From Phoebastria nigripes (Eukaryota; Chordata; Aves; Procellariiformes; Diomedeidae), in contig JAYKAV010002375.1 of the NCBI GenBank assembly GCA_035582835.1, positions 434,001-498,000 of the forward strand: a stretch of DNA of 64,000 bases, given 5' to 3'. The translations under genes and the position numbers were made by a program. Shown piece after piece: positions 1 through 11,891 of this stretch. The notes beneath the pieces were generated by a model. That model was not told the DNA's origin. It ran no database searches and saw only the letters and a program-made list of their open reading frames with translations. The stretch's first letter is position 1. Each line of letters begins with the position of its first letter.

Positions 1-3000
1 TGGCCTTTAACAACATTTTCGTTTACATAAGTTGTGTATTTTGCATATAAATATGTGTATTTCTATATAAATGTATCAACCCCTCCCCATCCCTCGCGGT
101 ATGCATGGGTAAGGAAAACCAGCCCAAGAGGCTGCACATTTTATGAGCCATGCTCGCAGAGGTTGAGCACTTTGTCTGTCAAGAACATGGAGCAGGCTGT
201 TTCAGTCTCTGACACCTGACTGTCTGGTTATCATGCAGTCTCTCAGTGTAACTTGCCTTTTTTCCTCTCTCCCAATTCTGTCCATTGTTTACAACAAAAT
301 GTTGGCATCATCAGCAGCATGTATTTCTTGCCCAGCTCTATGGGTGAGACTGTGTGACAAATGCACTGCCCAGCCAAGAGGACATGACTGCATGCGCAAT
401 GCTCAGCATAGTTTGTAGCCCGCTAGGTAGCTTCTTGACAAAGACAAAAATCCTCTTTGCCAAGTTCATGGGGGTGGAAGAAAAGGTCAGATGACTCCTT
501 GGCCTTTGCTGCTTCTGTCATCATAGAAAGGTATGTTCTGTGAGATACATTCAGTAGTATCTGCCTGTCTGAAGAGCTGTACAGCTTCTGCTAACGTACT
601 TTGTAAATACCTGTACTTAGATGGTCAGATCTCTTTTCCAGCTTGCAAACTGGAGAAAACCGTTTTTCAGCTCGTCTTTTTTTCCTGGTGTTTGCCCCAG
701 ACTTGTCCATTACTGAAAAAAATGTTGTAACATCCTATGGTTCACTGAACTTCAGAAGTAATACCTCTTTCTGTGATGTTTACACCTTTCAAATATTTGT
801 GGATTTCTACTCTTTCCTGATACTTTTAAACATCCCTCACCCCACATAACATATTTAACTTTTACTTTTACTTATAATTATCCCTTGAAGTTTCTTCTCT
901 TTCATCAATACACTTCTGAGAACAATAGTGCCTGGACCTGAGTGTGGCATCGATCACACCGTAGTCCTCAGCAAAGGCTCTGTTACCTCTATTGTGTAAG
1001 GCATTTACACGATCCCTAGCAGACTGGCTTTTCTACAGCTTGTTCTGTACCTCAAGTAGTTTTTAGTAGAGTTGTTCTCATATAGTCTAGAGAAAGGAAG
1101 AAAAGCAACTCCAGTAACTATGCAGTAGCGCTGGAATCAGGCCCACAGACATTATGGTGCTGAATGTGCAAGAGTAGTTAGATAAATTTTGGGCCAGCAA
1201 CTAATGGCCTCTGTAATCATGCACCTGGTTTACATCAGTGAGTATCTCTTCCCTTCAGAGCTGCGCTGTGAAAATACAACTTCCCAGAGAAGTTAGGGCC
1301 TCTTCTGAAAAATAATACTGAAAAACATGTTTGTGTGACATAAAATGGCTGACATAAAATGTATTGATGGATTGCAGATAAGGTTTGCTCTGTCAACAGG
1401 TTTTACAAGGCGAATACGGAACTTGGACACAAAGTTCCCCCTAGTCTGAGTGGGATGTATGGGGTTAAAGTCCGGAGTCAGCTTTGAAAGATCACAGAAA
1501 CACAAAAAACAAGCCCAAAAGAAGATGTTAGGAGGTCATACGGTTCATCACCATGTTTCTGGGCAGGATCAGTTTACCAATGAGTCCTAAGAAGGGGTTG
1601 GCTAATCTATTCTCTGAGTTTCTCAGTGATAATAGATCCACAGCCTTCCAAGGCAATCTATTTATATTTCACTGTGCTACTGTTAGAAAGCTTGCCTTAC
1701 TATCTAACTTAAATCCCCTTACTGCAAATCAAACACAAAATTCTTTGTTTGCAATTTCCTACTTTGCAGAGTCTGCCATGATAGTTCACAGCCTTTTAAG
1801 ATGCTATGGTTAGCACATATGAGCCAGAACTACACTGTGCTAGGTGCTGTTCAGATGCCAGACAGCAGTGAGATGTATTTCCCGAAGAGTTAACAAACTA
1901 ACAGGAAAGCACAAAGGAAATGAGAATAAGCACAAGAGACAAAGGTCGTAAATCTCAGAAGATTTATACCCTGACACCATCAGAATACCATATTTGCTGA
2001 TGTACCTACTGGCCACCTACACAGAACAGCTACACCTTTTACTCAAGAGCAAGCAACGGATCACTGGTGTCCCTACCAGCAGCTTAAAAATAGAAAGACA
2101 CAATGACTGTAGCCTATATTTTTAAGGAAAGATTTGGGAAAGTACATGGTCGTGACGCAAGTCAGCAACGTATGTTTGACCCCACTAGGTAAAACTCCAC
2201 CACACAAGAACTTTTTCACCCACCTCAGCACTGAACTTCAATCCCAGAAATTGGCTTTTTATCATTTACAGTGTCAGGATAAGCAGTCTCTGCCCTTTAG
2301 ATCATCTTTAAGAATAAGAATAGGTTATGTTCTTTCTAATAAGGGGTCNTGCTGCTACAGCAAGCTTCACTCTACTTCCTTCACTTAGGGTATTGATTAC
2401 ATGCCAAAGCTACTTCCTCGTTTATGTGAATCAGCTGAGAAATGGCAGGATTGACAGTGAGTGTTTTATGTACAGTTCATCATCCTGAAGTGCTGTAGTT
2501 TTTTAGTGTGTTATGATCCATAACCCAATTATAGGCTACTTCATTTTTTCAAGAGTACAAGCTTACATATGCCCATACACATCCACATGGTTTTTTGTGA
2601 ATGCAAACACTCTCAATACCTGCATTTCCTTCCCAAAGTATTGCCTCCTGTTGCTGTTTGCAAATAAATCATGTCCCATATGCCATCCTAGAAGTGGTTA
2701 GATTTCTGGGAAGAGTGAGATGACCAACTTGTCACAGGATCATGACAAGAAAGAGCTATGAATGGAGAAGAGTCTTTTAAATTTTAATCACTGAAGTAGA
2801 ATTGACAAACCTGGAGTTCTTTGTTCTGCCTGCAGACTTCTTACAGATTTCCAGGGAGGTGGTTTTGAAATATTTTTTTTTTTAAGCACTGAAGCAACTT
2901 AGAATCGCTGGTCATAGTAAAAATAAATGGATTTAGGGCCCTAAGTCACAAAGGCACAGAGAATTTAAGGGAAAAATAAAAACCTTTTGGAAAAAAAAAC

Positions 3001-4747
3001 ATTATGGAAATTCAATCTGGAATTGGGTTCATTTCACCTGATGTTGTCTGTGTAAAATGCTGTCTGAAGCCAATGAAGACACAGACATCTCCAGAGGGCA
3101 ATTCAGTCCTTCTCTCTTAATACTCTACACTCTGCGGCCAGAGGGTGCTCTTTGAAGTCCTGTTTCCCTCCTCTCTGTAGGAGTGATTCAGTTCCTAGTC
3201 AAAAGCAATTAGTGACATTTTAGGTTCCCTAGGGATCCTGCCTGCCCTTCGGCTGCTTCTCCACAAGTCTTGGGTCTCTTGCAGGCACTGTGTCACAGCC
3301 GGCAGTCCCATGTGCATGTCTCAGGTGCCCTGGATGGTGTTTGGGCAAGGCAGCCTGTCTCTTGCTACTTGTTGAAACGAAACACTTCACGTTTAGACAC
3401 CTTAGTGCCATTTAGACATCTGATGGTACAACATTAAAACCATTTAATTTAAGAGGATGCTGTCAAGGCCCTGCATTTGCTCTTGAGCTGATGGTCACCT
3501 GACCCCGCAATAAGCCAGTTCGGGTTTTGACCTGTCCAGTTCAGCTCCCTGCTGCCCTCCAGGCAGCCTCAAACAAGCCCCAGTCTCTACAAGGAGGCGA
3601 GTGGGACTCTGGCAGTACAGCCAGGTTTGGAAGAGAGAGTGAGACTCCAGCAACACCAACTCAGAGCAGCTCAGACTTTGCAAAGTGGTCAAAAGATAAG
3701 AAAAGCTGAAGTTGTCTTTCTACAGTGTGGTAACAACATAAATCTTTCTCCATGACTCCTATTCTCTTCTGCTTCTCCCCAGTTCCAACAGAAGGGGCTG
3801 AGCTGGTTGTCTTAACAGTTTATTTTGTGTCAACTTGTCTCATTCCAGTGGCAGGAGAACCAGGGCTTATTTTCAGCGCCAGACACATTCTGATTTTTCT
3901 ACCACAAGGAGAACCATTGTGAAGAGAATATACTTTACATTGACCAATACCAAAGGTAGGAGGCTAATTTTCACAGACTCAGTTGTATGTTTTGATTCTG
4001 GCCCTGTGGTCTGTGCATAAAGAGAGGCTCTGAAGTCGCTACGNGAGGGAATAGGTGAGTAGCTTTATCTTTTCCAAGTCTCTGCTTGTTAAATGTCTCC
4101 TGGATGCAATGCATAGCCCCTTTCTAAGGCTAAGGGTTAAACATCATCAAGAAATGTCTCTGATCTGTCAGAGCAAGAGGAAAAGAGCAGGGAAAATGTA
4201 AACTTCACATTGAAGTAGATGCAAGTAGAATCCCTTCTGCTGGCTAGGGTGCATCGTGGCATGGCCTTTTTAAAGGATAGAGGTATAATAGCAGCTCCCA
4301 GCCATCACGAGAGTTGCATGAGGCCAAAACCTGAACTTGCCTCTCATTTCTTGCATCTATACCAGAGTGAGTTGCAGCTCATGCCAGGTCTGTATATTCG
4401 ATGAACAATTCTGTCTGGCATGAGCAGAGAACAAAGCAATATCCCCCCAAAAGCAGGAGAGCAATTGCACCTTCACTAACAGTGTGCTTCAGAGCAGTGT
4501 CCACAGACACATCATGTCAGGGAAAAGCTCATAACAAGCCTTAGCAGTGCCTATCTGCACACTCCTCACTCAGATTCCACATCACATGAGCATGTGTTTG
4601 TCACACATACGGGCTGACCTGCATTTTTGTTACACCACAGGCTGGTCCTGTTTGTGAGGCTGCCACAGTAAACTTTCTATTGGCCAGTCTTCTAATCAGC
4701 AAATTTCTGGCTCCCTGTTTGCTTTGCTTCCCCTTCTGCTCTCCTCT

Positions 4748-4792
4748 CCCATTTTACAATGGAAAAAATGAAGGAGCACAGATAAAAACCCT
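4748..4792 (+). repeat. Possible MIR-like SINE fragment
   Basis: The string 'cattttacaatggaaaaaat' followed by 'gaaggagcacaga' resembles the MIR core segment (ATTTTACAGATGAGGAAACTGAGGCACAGA). The match is short and diverged, so it may be chance. Confidence 0.25.
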
Positions 4793-5359
4793 AGCTACAG
4801 AACCAGCAAGGCTAGGCATCAAGCATGATTATCTCTTTGCCTGAGGACCAAACCCACTATCCATGACTGCGATGAGTCGAACAATCACTTAGAAGCAGCT
4901 TACGGAAATGGCTTCTCTGATTCCCACTTCCTGCCTTTTTTCTGTTTACTGCTCCACCACTTGACCTATTCAAGCCCACGATCTGGGCTTTTACTCCAAC
5001 CAATCCATGAGACAGAAGNGTGTTTCTGACTATTAAGGGTTGGGGGTTTTTTGGTTGTTTCTTATTCAGCTTTGTATTTTTACTTGTGTGTAAGAAAACT
5101 AGATACAAGAGATCATTAGAGAATCAAACAAGAGACTGCATCCTCTAAATGTATGCTTGGAATAACCTCAAGCTAGTGACACTGGATAAGTCACCTTTTT
5201 CTTGATGTTGGCATGTTATGACTGGAGAGTAATTTACTAACTTTTCCAGCTCCCACAGTGGATAGCAATCTGTTATATGTTAGATTATCCTAGGTAAACA
5301 CTCATCATCCATATTAATACCTGCTTCTGGCTGTGGTTATCGATCATCTAGCAAGAAGG

Positions 5360-5365
5360 TGACGT
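5360..5365 (+). promoter_or_regulatory. CRE half-site upstream of SPX
   Basis: TGACGT lies about 235 bp upstream of the TATA-like box of SPX. It is a half-site for CREB/ATF factors. CpG-containing motifs are sparse here, but one six-base match is weak evidence and the role is inferred. Confidence 0.25.
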
Positions 5366-5596
5366 ATTGCAAATGCACAGGGCTGATGCTGATGTATTCA
5401 GAAGGTATTCACCTGGCTAATGGGGTGCATCTCCAAGTGTATCCATCTTTCAATCATTTCCCTGACTTCCTGCAAGACTACAGGTTTCCCTCAGGAGTCA
5501 TCAGACCTTCTACTTCTCCAGCTACAGGGCTGACAAGAGATCCCTTTAGACTCCTCCGCCCTGCCACAGAAGGGGAGGGTACCTTCACTCCGAAGA

Positions 5597-5605
5597 TTTA
5601 AAAAG
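5597..5605 (+). promoter_or_regulatory. TATA-like box of SPX
   Basis: TTTAAAAAG lies 79 bp before the SPX start codon. A TSS about 30 bp downstream would give a 5' UTR of roughly 55 nt, a sensible size for a small neuropeptide gene. No other TATA-like element lies as close to the start. The TSS itself is not visible. Confidence 0.45.
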
Positions 5606-5683
5606 GGACCCCCAAACCTGCAGAAGATCTTGTGACACATTATCCCAAGAAAAGACGACTGAAGATTTGCTACTGAACTAAGT

Positions 5684-5689
5684 ATGAAG
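5684..5689 (+). CDS. SPX: SPX coding exon 1 (Met-Lys only)
   Basis: ATGAAG is followed at once by the donor GTGAGT. Joining it to exon 2 gives MKGLRKL, which matches the MKGLR start of mammalian spexin. This fixes the start codon, although only two codons lie in the exon. Confidence 0.9.
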
Positions 5690-8600
5690 GTGAGTGAGAT
5701 TCTTTTGGTATGTGGGAAACATTTAGTTTGCAATTTATGCTGTTTCATGTGAGTGTAATATTTAGGAACTGCAGGAAGGCTTAATAATTTTGACTTAAAA
5801 ATAACCTGAGAGGAATATATACATAGTTATATTCAGTGTGCATGAAACAACTGCATTAAAAAAACATTAATAGCACAATGTGCTCTCAAAAACAGGATGA
5901 AATAAACCACTGTGAATCATAATGTTAGATGCTCTCTGTTGCCCATCACTGTTATCAATGCATGAATAACAACGTGGTCTGTGTGAACAAGCAGAGATGC
6001 AACTTGTTCGCAGAGGATTCATGCTCAATGCTTTCATTTGCATGTGCTGCATCAGTGAACAAACTCCAAGAATCAAAAAAGCCTCTCCCGTGACATGTGT
6101 GTAATCATGGTTGATGCAAATAGGATGCTAAGTTTAAAAACTTTCTTTTCCTGAGGAAGTAGTGATCCGCTCTCCTGGTTGGTTGGTTGGTTGGTTTGGA
6201 ATGGCAAGTCCCCTACATTTGCTTGTTGTCTAAACTCTATGGTTCAAGGTTTGGTAAAATCAAGATATACTTTATATCATCTTTCCCCCTTAGTTTGTAC
6301 ATTATTCTCATTTCTGGAGGATCTAATGTCCTTTGTAAATAGGAGCACAAAAGGTGCTTGTGTTGATGGCAGTTCTCACCGGTATGGAACCTTTAAAATG
6401 AATATGAGTAAAGAGAATAAAGTACGTTTGATTTAACATTCATCCTCCCATCAGATCACTGTGTATTGAAGCTGAAATAGCCACTGAGCAAGAGGAGGTT
6501 TGGCAGCAAGACAGGGAGAAAGGAACAACTGGAAATACCCTCACATTTAGATTTGAAGTTGAGAGGATCTACAGATCTGAAAGGCTTTTCCTGTACCTTG
6601 TGGTTCTTTGTTGTACACAGGGACTGCGTAAACTGACAGCATCTGCAATGGCACTGTTCCTGGCAGTGTCCTTCATATCTTTCTCCTGGAGCGCACCTCA
6701 GGTAAACAGCTTGCTCAGGCTGAATGTGCATCATCCATGAATCTCACAGCTTGGTGCCATTTAAGTATTTGTTCTAGTTAGTAATGGCATGCAATGTTGA
6801 CACGTCTCTTTTCTCTTTTTTGGCATAAAGGCTCATTTGCAAAGGAGAAACTGGACTCCTCAGGCTATGCTCTATTTGAAGGGTGCACGTAAGTCCCAAA
6901 CTCTTTTTGTTTTGAGGAGATAACTTTCTCTACCACTGGATTATTCCTGATCTGCTTGGCTCCACACAAGCAGTAAATCCCCCAGGAGGCTGTGGAGGTA
7001 GAAGTTCTGAGGTCTGCAGGGATGTGCTAATTGTTATTTCTTCTTGTCTCTGAAACGGTGGCATTGCCAGTATTATTAATATTTTTTATAGAAATCAAAT
7101 TGAAGAAAGCAAGTCTTGGAAGAAGAAAAGAAAAACAAAGTACTGAAAATGTATAGAGTTTGAAGCTTGATTGTAAAACCTATTGGAAAAGCAGTTTCCT
7201 TATCTGAAATAATCCTAAAGGGGGTTTAAGACACACTGGATATAGTTATCATTCCTTATTCTCACTCAGGCTTTATTAAAACATCTTCTCAAACAACAGG
7301 AGAACACACATTCCTATTATAAGAATCTTGCATTAGGGTTGGTATTAAGACCACAAGCAACCTCTTCTGAGGAGAACTTGGATGTCAGTGTAATCAATAT
7401 TGTGGTGTTACGGTTGTGTAAATGACCTTTTGAGTTTCTATTGTTAGTCCAGAGTTAAAGAAGCATTAAACATAAAGATAAAATTTAGAGCCAAAGAGAG
7501 ATTTTGTCCTTTGATGCAAACCCATGAAATTTAACAGAAATATTTATATTTTAAAAAATTCTATTCTGAATTGTTGTTTCAAAATTAAACAGGTAGGGTA
7601 GGCATTAAGAGAGCAAGAAAAATAGCTTCCTTGAAAATAAAAAAAAATATTGAAGCTTACAATCCTGAGAGAAATGCAAAAGGAAGACAATAGAAATAAT
7701 AACAACACAAAATAAATATAGCTCCAAACAACTGTAAGTGTAACTGAAAGAAGTTCTAGTGACATTAATAAAATTATTTCTGTTCATAAAAGCAAAGAAT
7801 TTGGCCCTTTTTTGTTTTGTTTAATTCTTCCAACAGAATAATGCATTGTGTTACTTCTATACGGACCTGTGTATCATTCTTATTGATGCATAGGAATTAA
7901 TGGGATTTTACTTTTTTAGGTTTTTTTTTCATTTTTTAAATAGAAATATCCCTTTAAAAGGCAATACTTTATAGTCCAGCAAAAAGATTGCTCTTAACCA
8001 TACAGCAGTCGAGGAAAGAGTGAGGAAAAGACACTAAATTCCTCCCTATGTACAGTTCCTACAGCGGATTAATACAAGAATGAAAAGTGCTGAAACACCA
8101 GTTCTATGGAATAAAGTATGTCTTGAGTGTTCTGGTTTAGGATGGGCTATTGCTGATTTGGAAAGACCCCAGGATGAATTTATGCCTCCTGTTTTATGGT
8201 TGTAGAAGTATTGCTGTAATTTTGTATTTTGAAAAGACTGCGTTAGGGATTGTAAAGTAGGAATTACAACAGATTTGGAAGGTTGTTTTCACCCTTTTCC
8301 CACTGCTTTTGTAGAGGGACGTCGATTCATCTCAGATGAGAGCCAGCGAAAGGATCTGTATGACAGAATGCAGCTTGGTAAGTACATGTGCTCAGGTGTA
8401 TGAAACACATCAGTCTTTCCTTAGATTATGGGAGAAATCTGTGGAAACTGGAGGGGATTTGTTTTCCTGGAATTATATTCAAGGAAGCAATTAAACTACC
8501 TTTTGTTAGTTCCTTCATTCCAAAAAGCACATGATAAAGACTGTCTGACTTTCCTCTCTTGTGTACCTGTGTGACTTCATTTACATAACTGATGTTCCAG

Positions 8601-11462
8601 GCTGACCTGGCTGTTAAGTGGGATTATCATCAGTACTTTTGACTTTCTTTTTCCACTGGAAAAAATCAAATCAAGTTATTAATTGTGCTGAACTGAACTG
8701 ACAAAAGTAGACAACATTAATCCATGCTAGACAATGTTTCTGGAGGAAACAGAATGTTGTAGCAAAGTAAGGAACACATGAAAAAAGAAAATGTTCTTTT
8801 TACATTCTAAGGGACTTTAAAACAGCCTTCTTTTTAAAAAGATTGCTAATCTCTTCTGCGTTAGATATTTATCAGGCTGGTTTTGAGCAGAGAATGTTAC
8901 AGAGCGAAGGAGATGATAACAGTATTTTTTTCTCTTTGGGTGTCTAGTTATAGAGATAAAAAAGCAAAGAACAAAATAAATAGAAGCCAGTAAACACTAA
9001 CAAACCATGCATCTCTGATTTTACAATTCTAGAAACACGCAGCCGAAACACAAATCCTTTATCTCTTTCTGAAGCTGCAGCACTGTTCCTTAGTTCCTTA
9101 CGGAAAGGACAAGAAGAAGGTAAATGCATGTTTTGTCTTACCCTGACTTTTTTAAAAGGGGTTCATCAGTATTTCATTTACTAACAATTTAGTAAATTGA
9201 TCTAAAAGGCCTGGTTTGAAATGAGATATTATTCCACAGAGTGCATTGTATTAGAGTGTACATTTACACAGATTAGAACACGAATCACATAAATGATAGT
9301 AGGCAAACTTTTGTATATTCTGCTTTTAATTTGCTTTTCAGATTTTTATTGGTTTAGATTCAAGGGAATGGCTATTTTGAATTGTATTTTCCAAAACAAA
9401 ACTCTACTGGGGCTCCTTTTTCTGCAGAATATTATTTGCTTGTGAAATTTTCATTCCTTCATTGGCTCTTATGTCCTGGTGGAAAGGCTTAAAAGAATCC
9501 TAAAAAGCCCCAGGAGAGGAGCTGTGGGATTCACATCTGGCTCCTGAGAGCTCTGTCTCTGGCACAGCTGAGAGGGGGTCCCAATGACATTTAGAGGCAG
9601 AGCCCTGAAATATCCTGAAAAATCCCGTAATTCATTGATGTGTTCCCAGCCTCCCAGAGATATTGTCTAACCCTCCCATCTCTGTCTCCTCACCACCTGC
9701 TTTCTCACCACTTGCTACATGCTTCCACTTCTCACTTCAGAACCTCAGAACCCATGTCTTCCTTCCACAACACCCCCCAGCAAAACCCAGCTACTGAGTC
9801 AGGCTTAAATAACTTTTGTTTCCTCATCTCCTTCACACATATTGCACCCCCTTAGATGANGACCCCTATCCTATGTTCCCCAGCTAACTCACTCTGCTAT
9901 AGTTCACCTTTCCTTCCTAGACCAACTTTCCTGCAAAGCCATTATCCTGAACCCCTCATCGTCTGATGCATACATACAGCTCACCAGGCTGAGATCCTAA
10001 ATCTATGATATCCATGTCCTCTGTCTTTCCACCTTTCACCTCTTCAGGTACATAGACTATTTTTTGGAAACGGAGCTGGGGACAGGGAGGTTGTAAAAGG
10101 AGGATACACCCTACAGTGCTGTGGAGAGGCTGTGCTGTGCTCTGGCCCCTGGGTGCTGGGGAGGCTGTTGTAGCATATACAAGTCCAGGAGTTTGTCTAA
10201 GTTACGCTCTTCCCCTCTTTGGTTCAGGACAGGGAGGAGCAGAAGGTGGCTAGAAGCTACCTTTGTTTCTTATTGTCCTGGTTGTGAGTTCCTTATTCAG
10301 ACTCTTAATTTCTGTCATCATGACAGGAAGAAAAAGCGCTTTACTTGAATTAGGAAATGTGAAGTAAAACCCTAGTAAAATATGAGATAGTTCTGTACCT
10401 TTCACATAGACGAGTGGTAAGACAGGCCTGTTACTGCCTAATCGCCTTTGACGATTGTGTGTAATAAATAACTGCCTTGCCATCGCTGCGATATCACCTC
10501 TCCTTAGTTATCTAAAGTATGCAGCTTTCCTGAAATGAAAAGAGGGTGTGAGAAACACCTGACAGAATTTACCTGGTGTATGTGTAGATATGCTGGAATC
10601 ACTCCTGTCTTCTCCACTTCCTAAAATCTCCCACTGTACATCACGTAGTGCTGGGGCTCTGCGCTCAGCTCTCTCTTCCCTGCCCTGGCAGAACTCTGCT
10701 AACCAAAAAAATTCAGTGGCATTTTGACTGAGAGAGAAAGGCAGAATTAAAAATGAGCATAGTGCTTTGGACAAAATACATGAGAAGTTCTAAAGATAAA
10801 TCAGTGAAAGTGTCATTTGTGTGCTAACAAAAAGAGAAAATCCTCTGAAGTTCACGATTCATAAATTTTAGTGGTATTTTCCTGCCTGCTGTTGCTATTC
10901 CAGAGGAGACAGTGGACAGCAAAAGCCCCCTAAGAAAAAAGGTGACATATCTGAGAGAGCTAAGCAGAACTGGCAGCTTGTTTGAAAAATACTGTGTGGA
11001 ATAACATTGCCATCATTGTAGTAGGGAATAACAACACAGTCAAACCTGGGTAAGCCCTGCACTTTCGAAAATCACTTTCAGGTGATTTTAGAATCCTCTT
11101 GACTGAGAGAAATGTGCAAATAAAGAACAAATACATTATTTTCTTCTGCCTGAAAAAGTTTTGCCTTGTACGAAGATATCCCTCTGGACATGGTTTGTAT
11201 CTTTGCTCTACAGCAAACAGAAAAATTCCTACATTTAAAATGAGAGAAGATATAATTATTTCTACAGATGCCTGCATCTCTTAGCTAAGCAGTCACATTA
11301 CACTAGGCCTGTGCCTGAGGCACATCTATCTCATGAAAACTTTGGCTGACTGAACTTTCCTTTATCTACAGCTTATTTTTCCCCATTGTGTCTTGTCTTA
11401 CAGTTGAAGAAGAAAACAGTGATCACCCTGGCTACTTGACAGATAATCTATCAAATTGGTGA
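5684..11462 (+). CDS. SPX: Spexin (neuropeptide Q) precursor, complete gene of six coding exons
   Basis: Coding exons: 5684-5689, 6621-6701, 6831-6888, 8315-8377, 9033-9119 and 11404-11462. All introns are GT-AG and the phases agree, giving 354 nt and 117 residues, close to the human length of 116. Residues 1 to about 26 form a signal peptide with a hydrophobic core (MALFLAVSFISF) and a likely cut after SWSA. Arg34-Arg35 precedes the mature peptide NWTPQAMLYLKGAQ (36-49), followed by Gly50-Arg51-Arg52, the signal for cleavage and C-terminal amidation. This peptide equals mammalian spexin-14. The tail keeps FISD-S-RKDL and ends in LSNW, as mammalian spexin ends in LLNW. In other vertebrates the secreted peptide activates GALR2 and GALR3. 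Its neighbour GYS2 is convergent, as in other amniotes. Confidence 0.97.
6177..6198 (+). repeat. (TTGG)n microsatellite
   Basis: About five GGTT/TTGG units in SPX intron 1. Confidence 0.85.
6621..6701 (+). CDS. SPX: SPX coding exon 2 (signal peptide)
   Basis: Twenty-seven whole codons between acceptor 'tgtacacag' and donor GTAAAC. It encodes residues 3-29: basic GLRK, then the hydrophobic core and the signal cleavage region SWSAPQ. Confidence 0.95.
6831..6888 (+). CDS. SPX: SPX coding exon 3 (mature spexin)
   Basis: The acceptor is 'ggcataaag' and the donor GTAAGT. It encodes residues 30-48 plus the first base of Gln49: AHLQRR, then the mature peptide. The dibasic site before Asn36 is intact. 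Confidence 0.97.
8315..8377 (+). CDS. SPX: SPX coding exon 4 (amidation site and NPQ region)
   Basis: The acceptor is 'ttttgtag' and the donor GTAAGT. It completes Gln49 and encodes GRR (50-52), then FISDESQRKDLYDRMQL. That stretch corresponds to human NPQ(53-70). Confidence 0.96.
9033..9119 (+). CDS. SPX: SPX coding exon 5
   Basis: The acceptor is 'acaattctag' and the donor GTAAAT. It encodes residues 70-98, ETRSRNTNPLSLSEAAALFL and then SSLRKGQEE. The alanine-rich helix aligns with human PEAATILLASLQK. Confidence 0.94.
11404..11462 (+). CDS. SPX: SPX coding exon 6 (C-terminus and stop)
   Basis: The acceptor is 'tcttacag'. It encodes residues 99-117, an acidic stretch (VEEENSDHPGYLTDN) and a terminal LSNW before TGA. 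The ending aligns with LLNW in human spexin. Confidence 0.95.
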
Positions 11463-11885
11463 AATATTTCAAATTTCTTTAACATTCATATTGCATATAC
11501 CCTGAAATCATGATTCGTGTAAACAGTGTATTTCATCCATCCTCACTTAAGTTCCCAAAAGGTGACGTATATACTCATTGCAACATTTTGAATGCAAACT
11601 GATTAAAAATCACTAGTTCAGATAAGGAAATTATTTGTAAAGTTCCTGCCTTGTTTAGACCATTTTGTATGTCCCACCCAAAATTTAAAATACACTGTAC
11701 CATCTTACCTGAAAAGATGATTAAAACTGTCTTTTTGGACAACTACTTCATTAAAAACAATTTTTCAATAGTTTTGGGAAACCTTTTACCACCTTCCACC
11801 CAGCTGTATATTGAAGCCTTTTTACTTCTGATAAAGGTAGATTCCTTCACCACTTCACTGCTGGCCCTGTAAGTTGCTGATGGTC

Positions 11886-11891
11886 AATAAA
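11886..11891 (+). terminator. SPX: SPX polyadenylation signal
   Basis: A canonical AATAAA lies 424 bp after the SPX stop codon and is the first one downstream of it. A cleavage site near 11905-11915 would give a 3' UTR of about 450 nt. Confidence 0.7.

Larger units (their letters stand above)
1..5590. other. Intergenic region left of SPX, no gene recognised
   Basis: AT-rich non-coding sequence. All open frames are under 90 codons, overlap each other on both strands and carry no recognisable domain. Known vertebrate synteny places GOLT1B to the left on the same strand as SPX, so the first part could be GOLT1B 3' UTR or downstream sequence, but nothing in the sequence proves this. It includes a weak MIR-like fragment near 4750 and single unresolved bases at 2349, 4044 and 5019. 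Confidence 0.6.
5690..11403 (+). other. SPX: SPX introns 1-5
   Basis: Introns are 5690-6620, 6702-6830 (only 129 bp), 6889-8314, 8378-9032 and 9120-11403. They contain AT-rich unique sequence, a TTGG tetranucleotide tract in intron 1, and no other gene that I can support. Confidence 0.8.

Noticed and set aside
1..1000. GOLT1B 3' UTR at the left edge
   Set aside because: Plausible by synteny only. There is no coding sequence or distinctive signal to support a feature.
5356..11574. The string 'aaggtgacgtat' occurs on both sides of the SPX coding region (5356 and 11560)
   Set aside because: Twelve bases with no similarity around them is too short to call a paired element.
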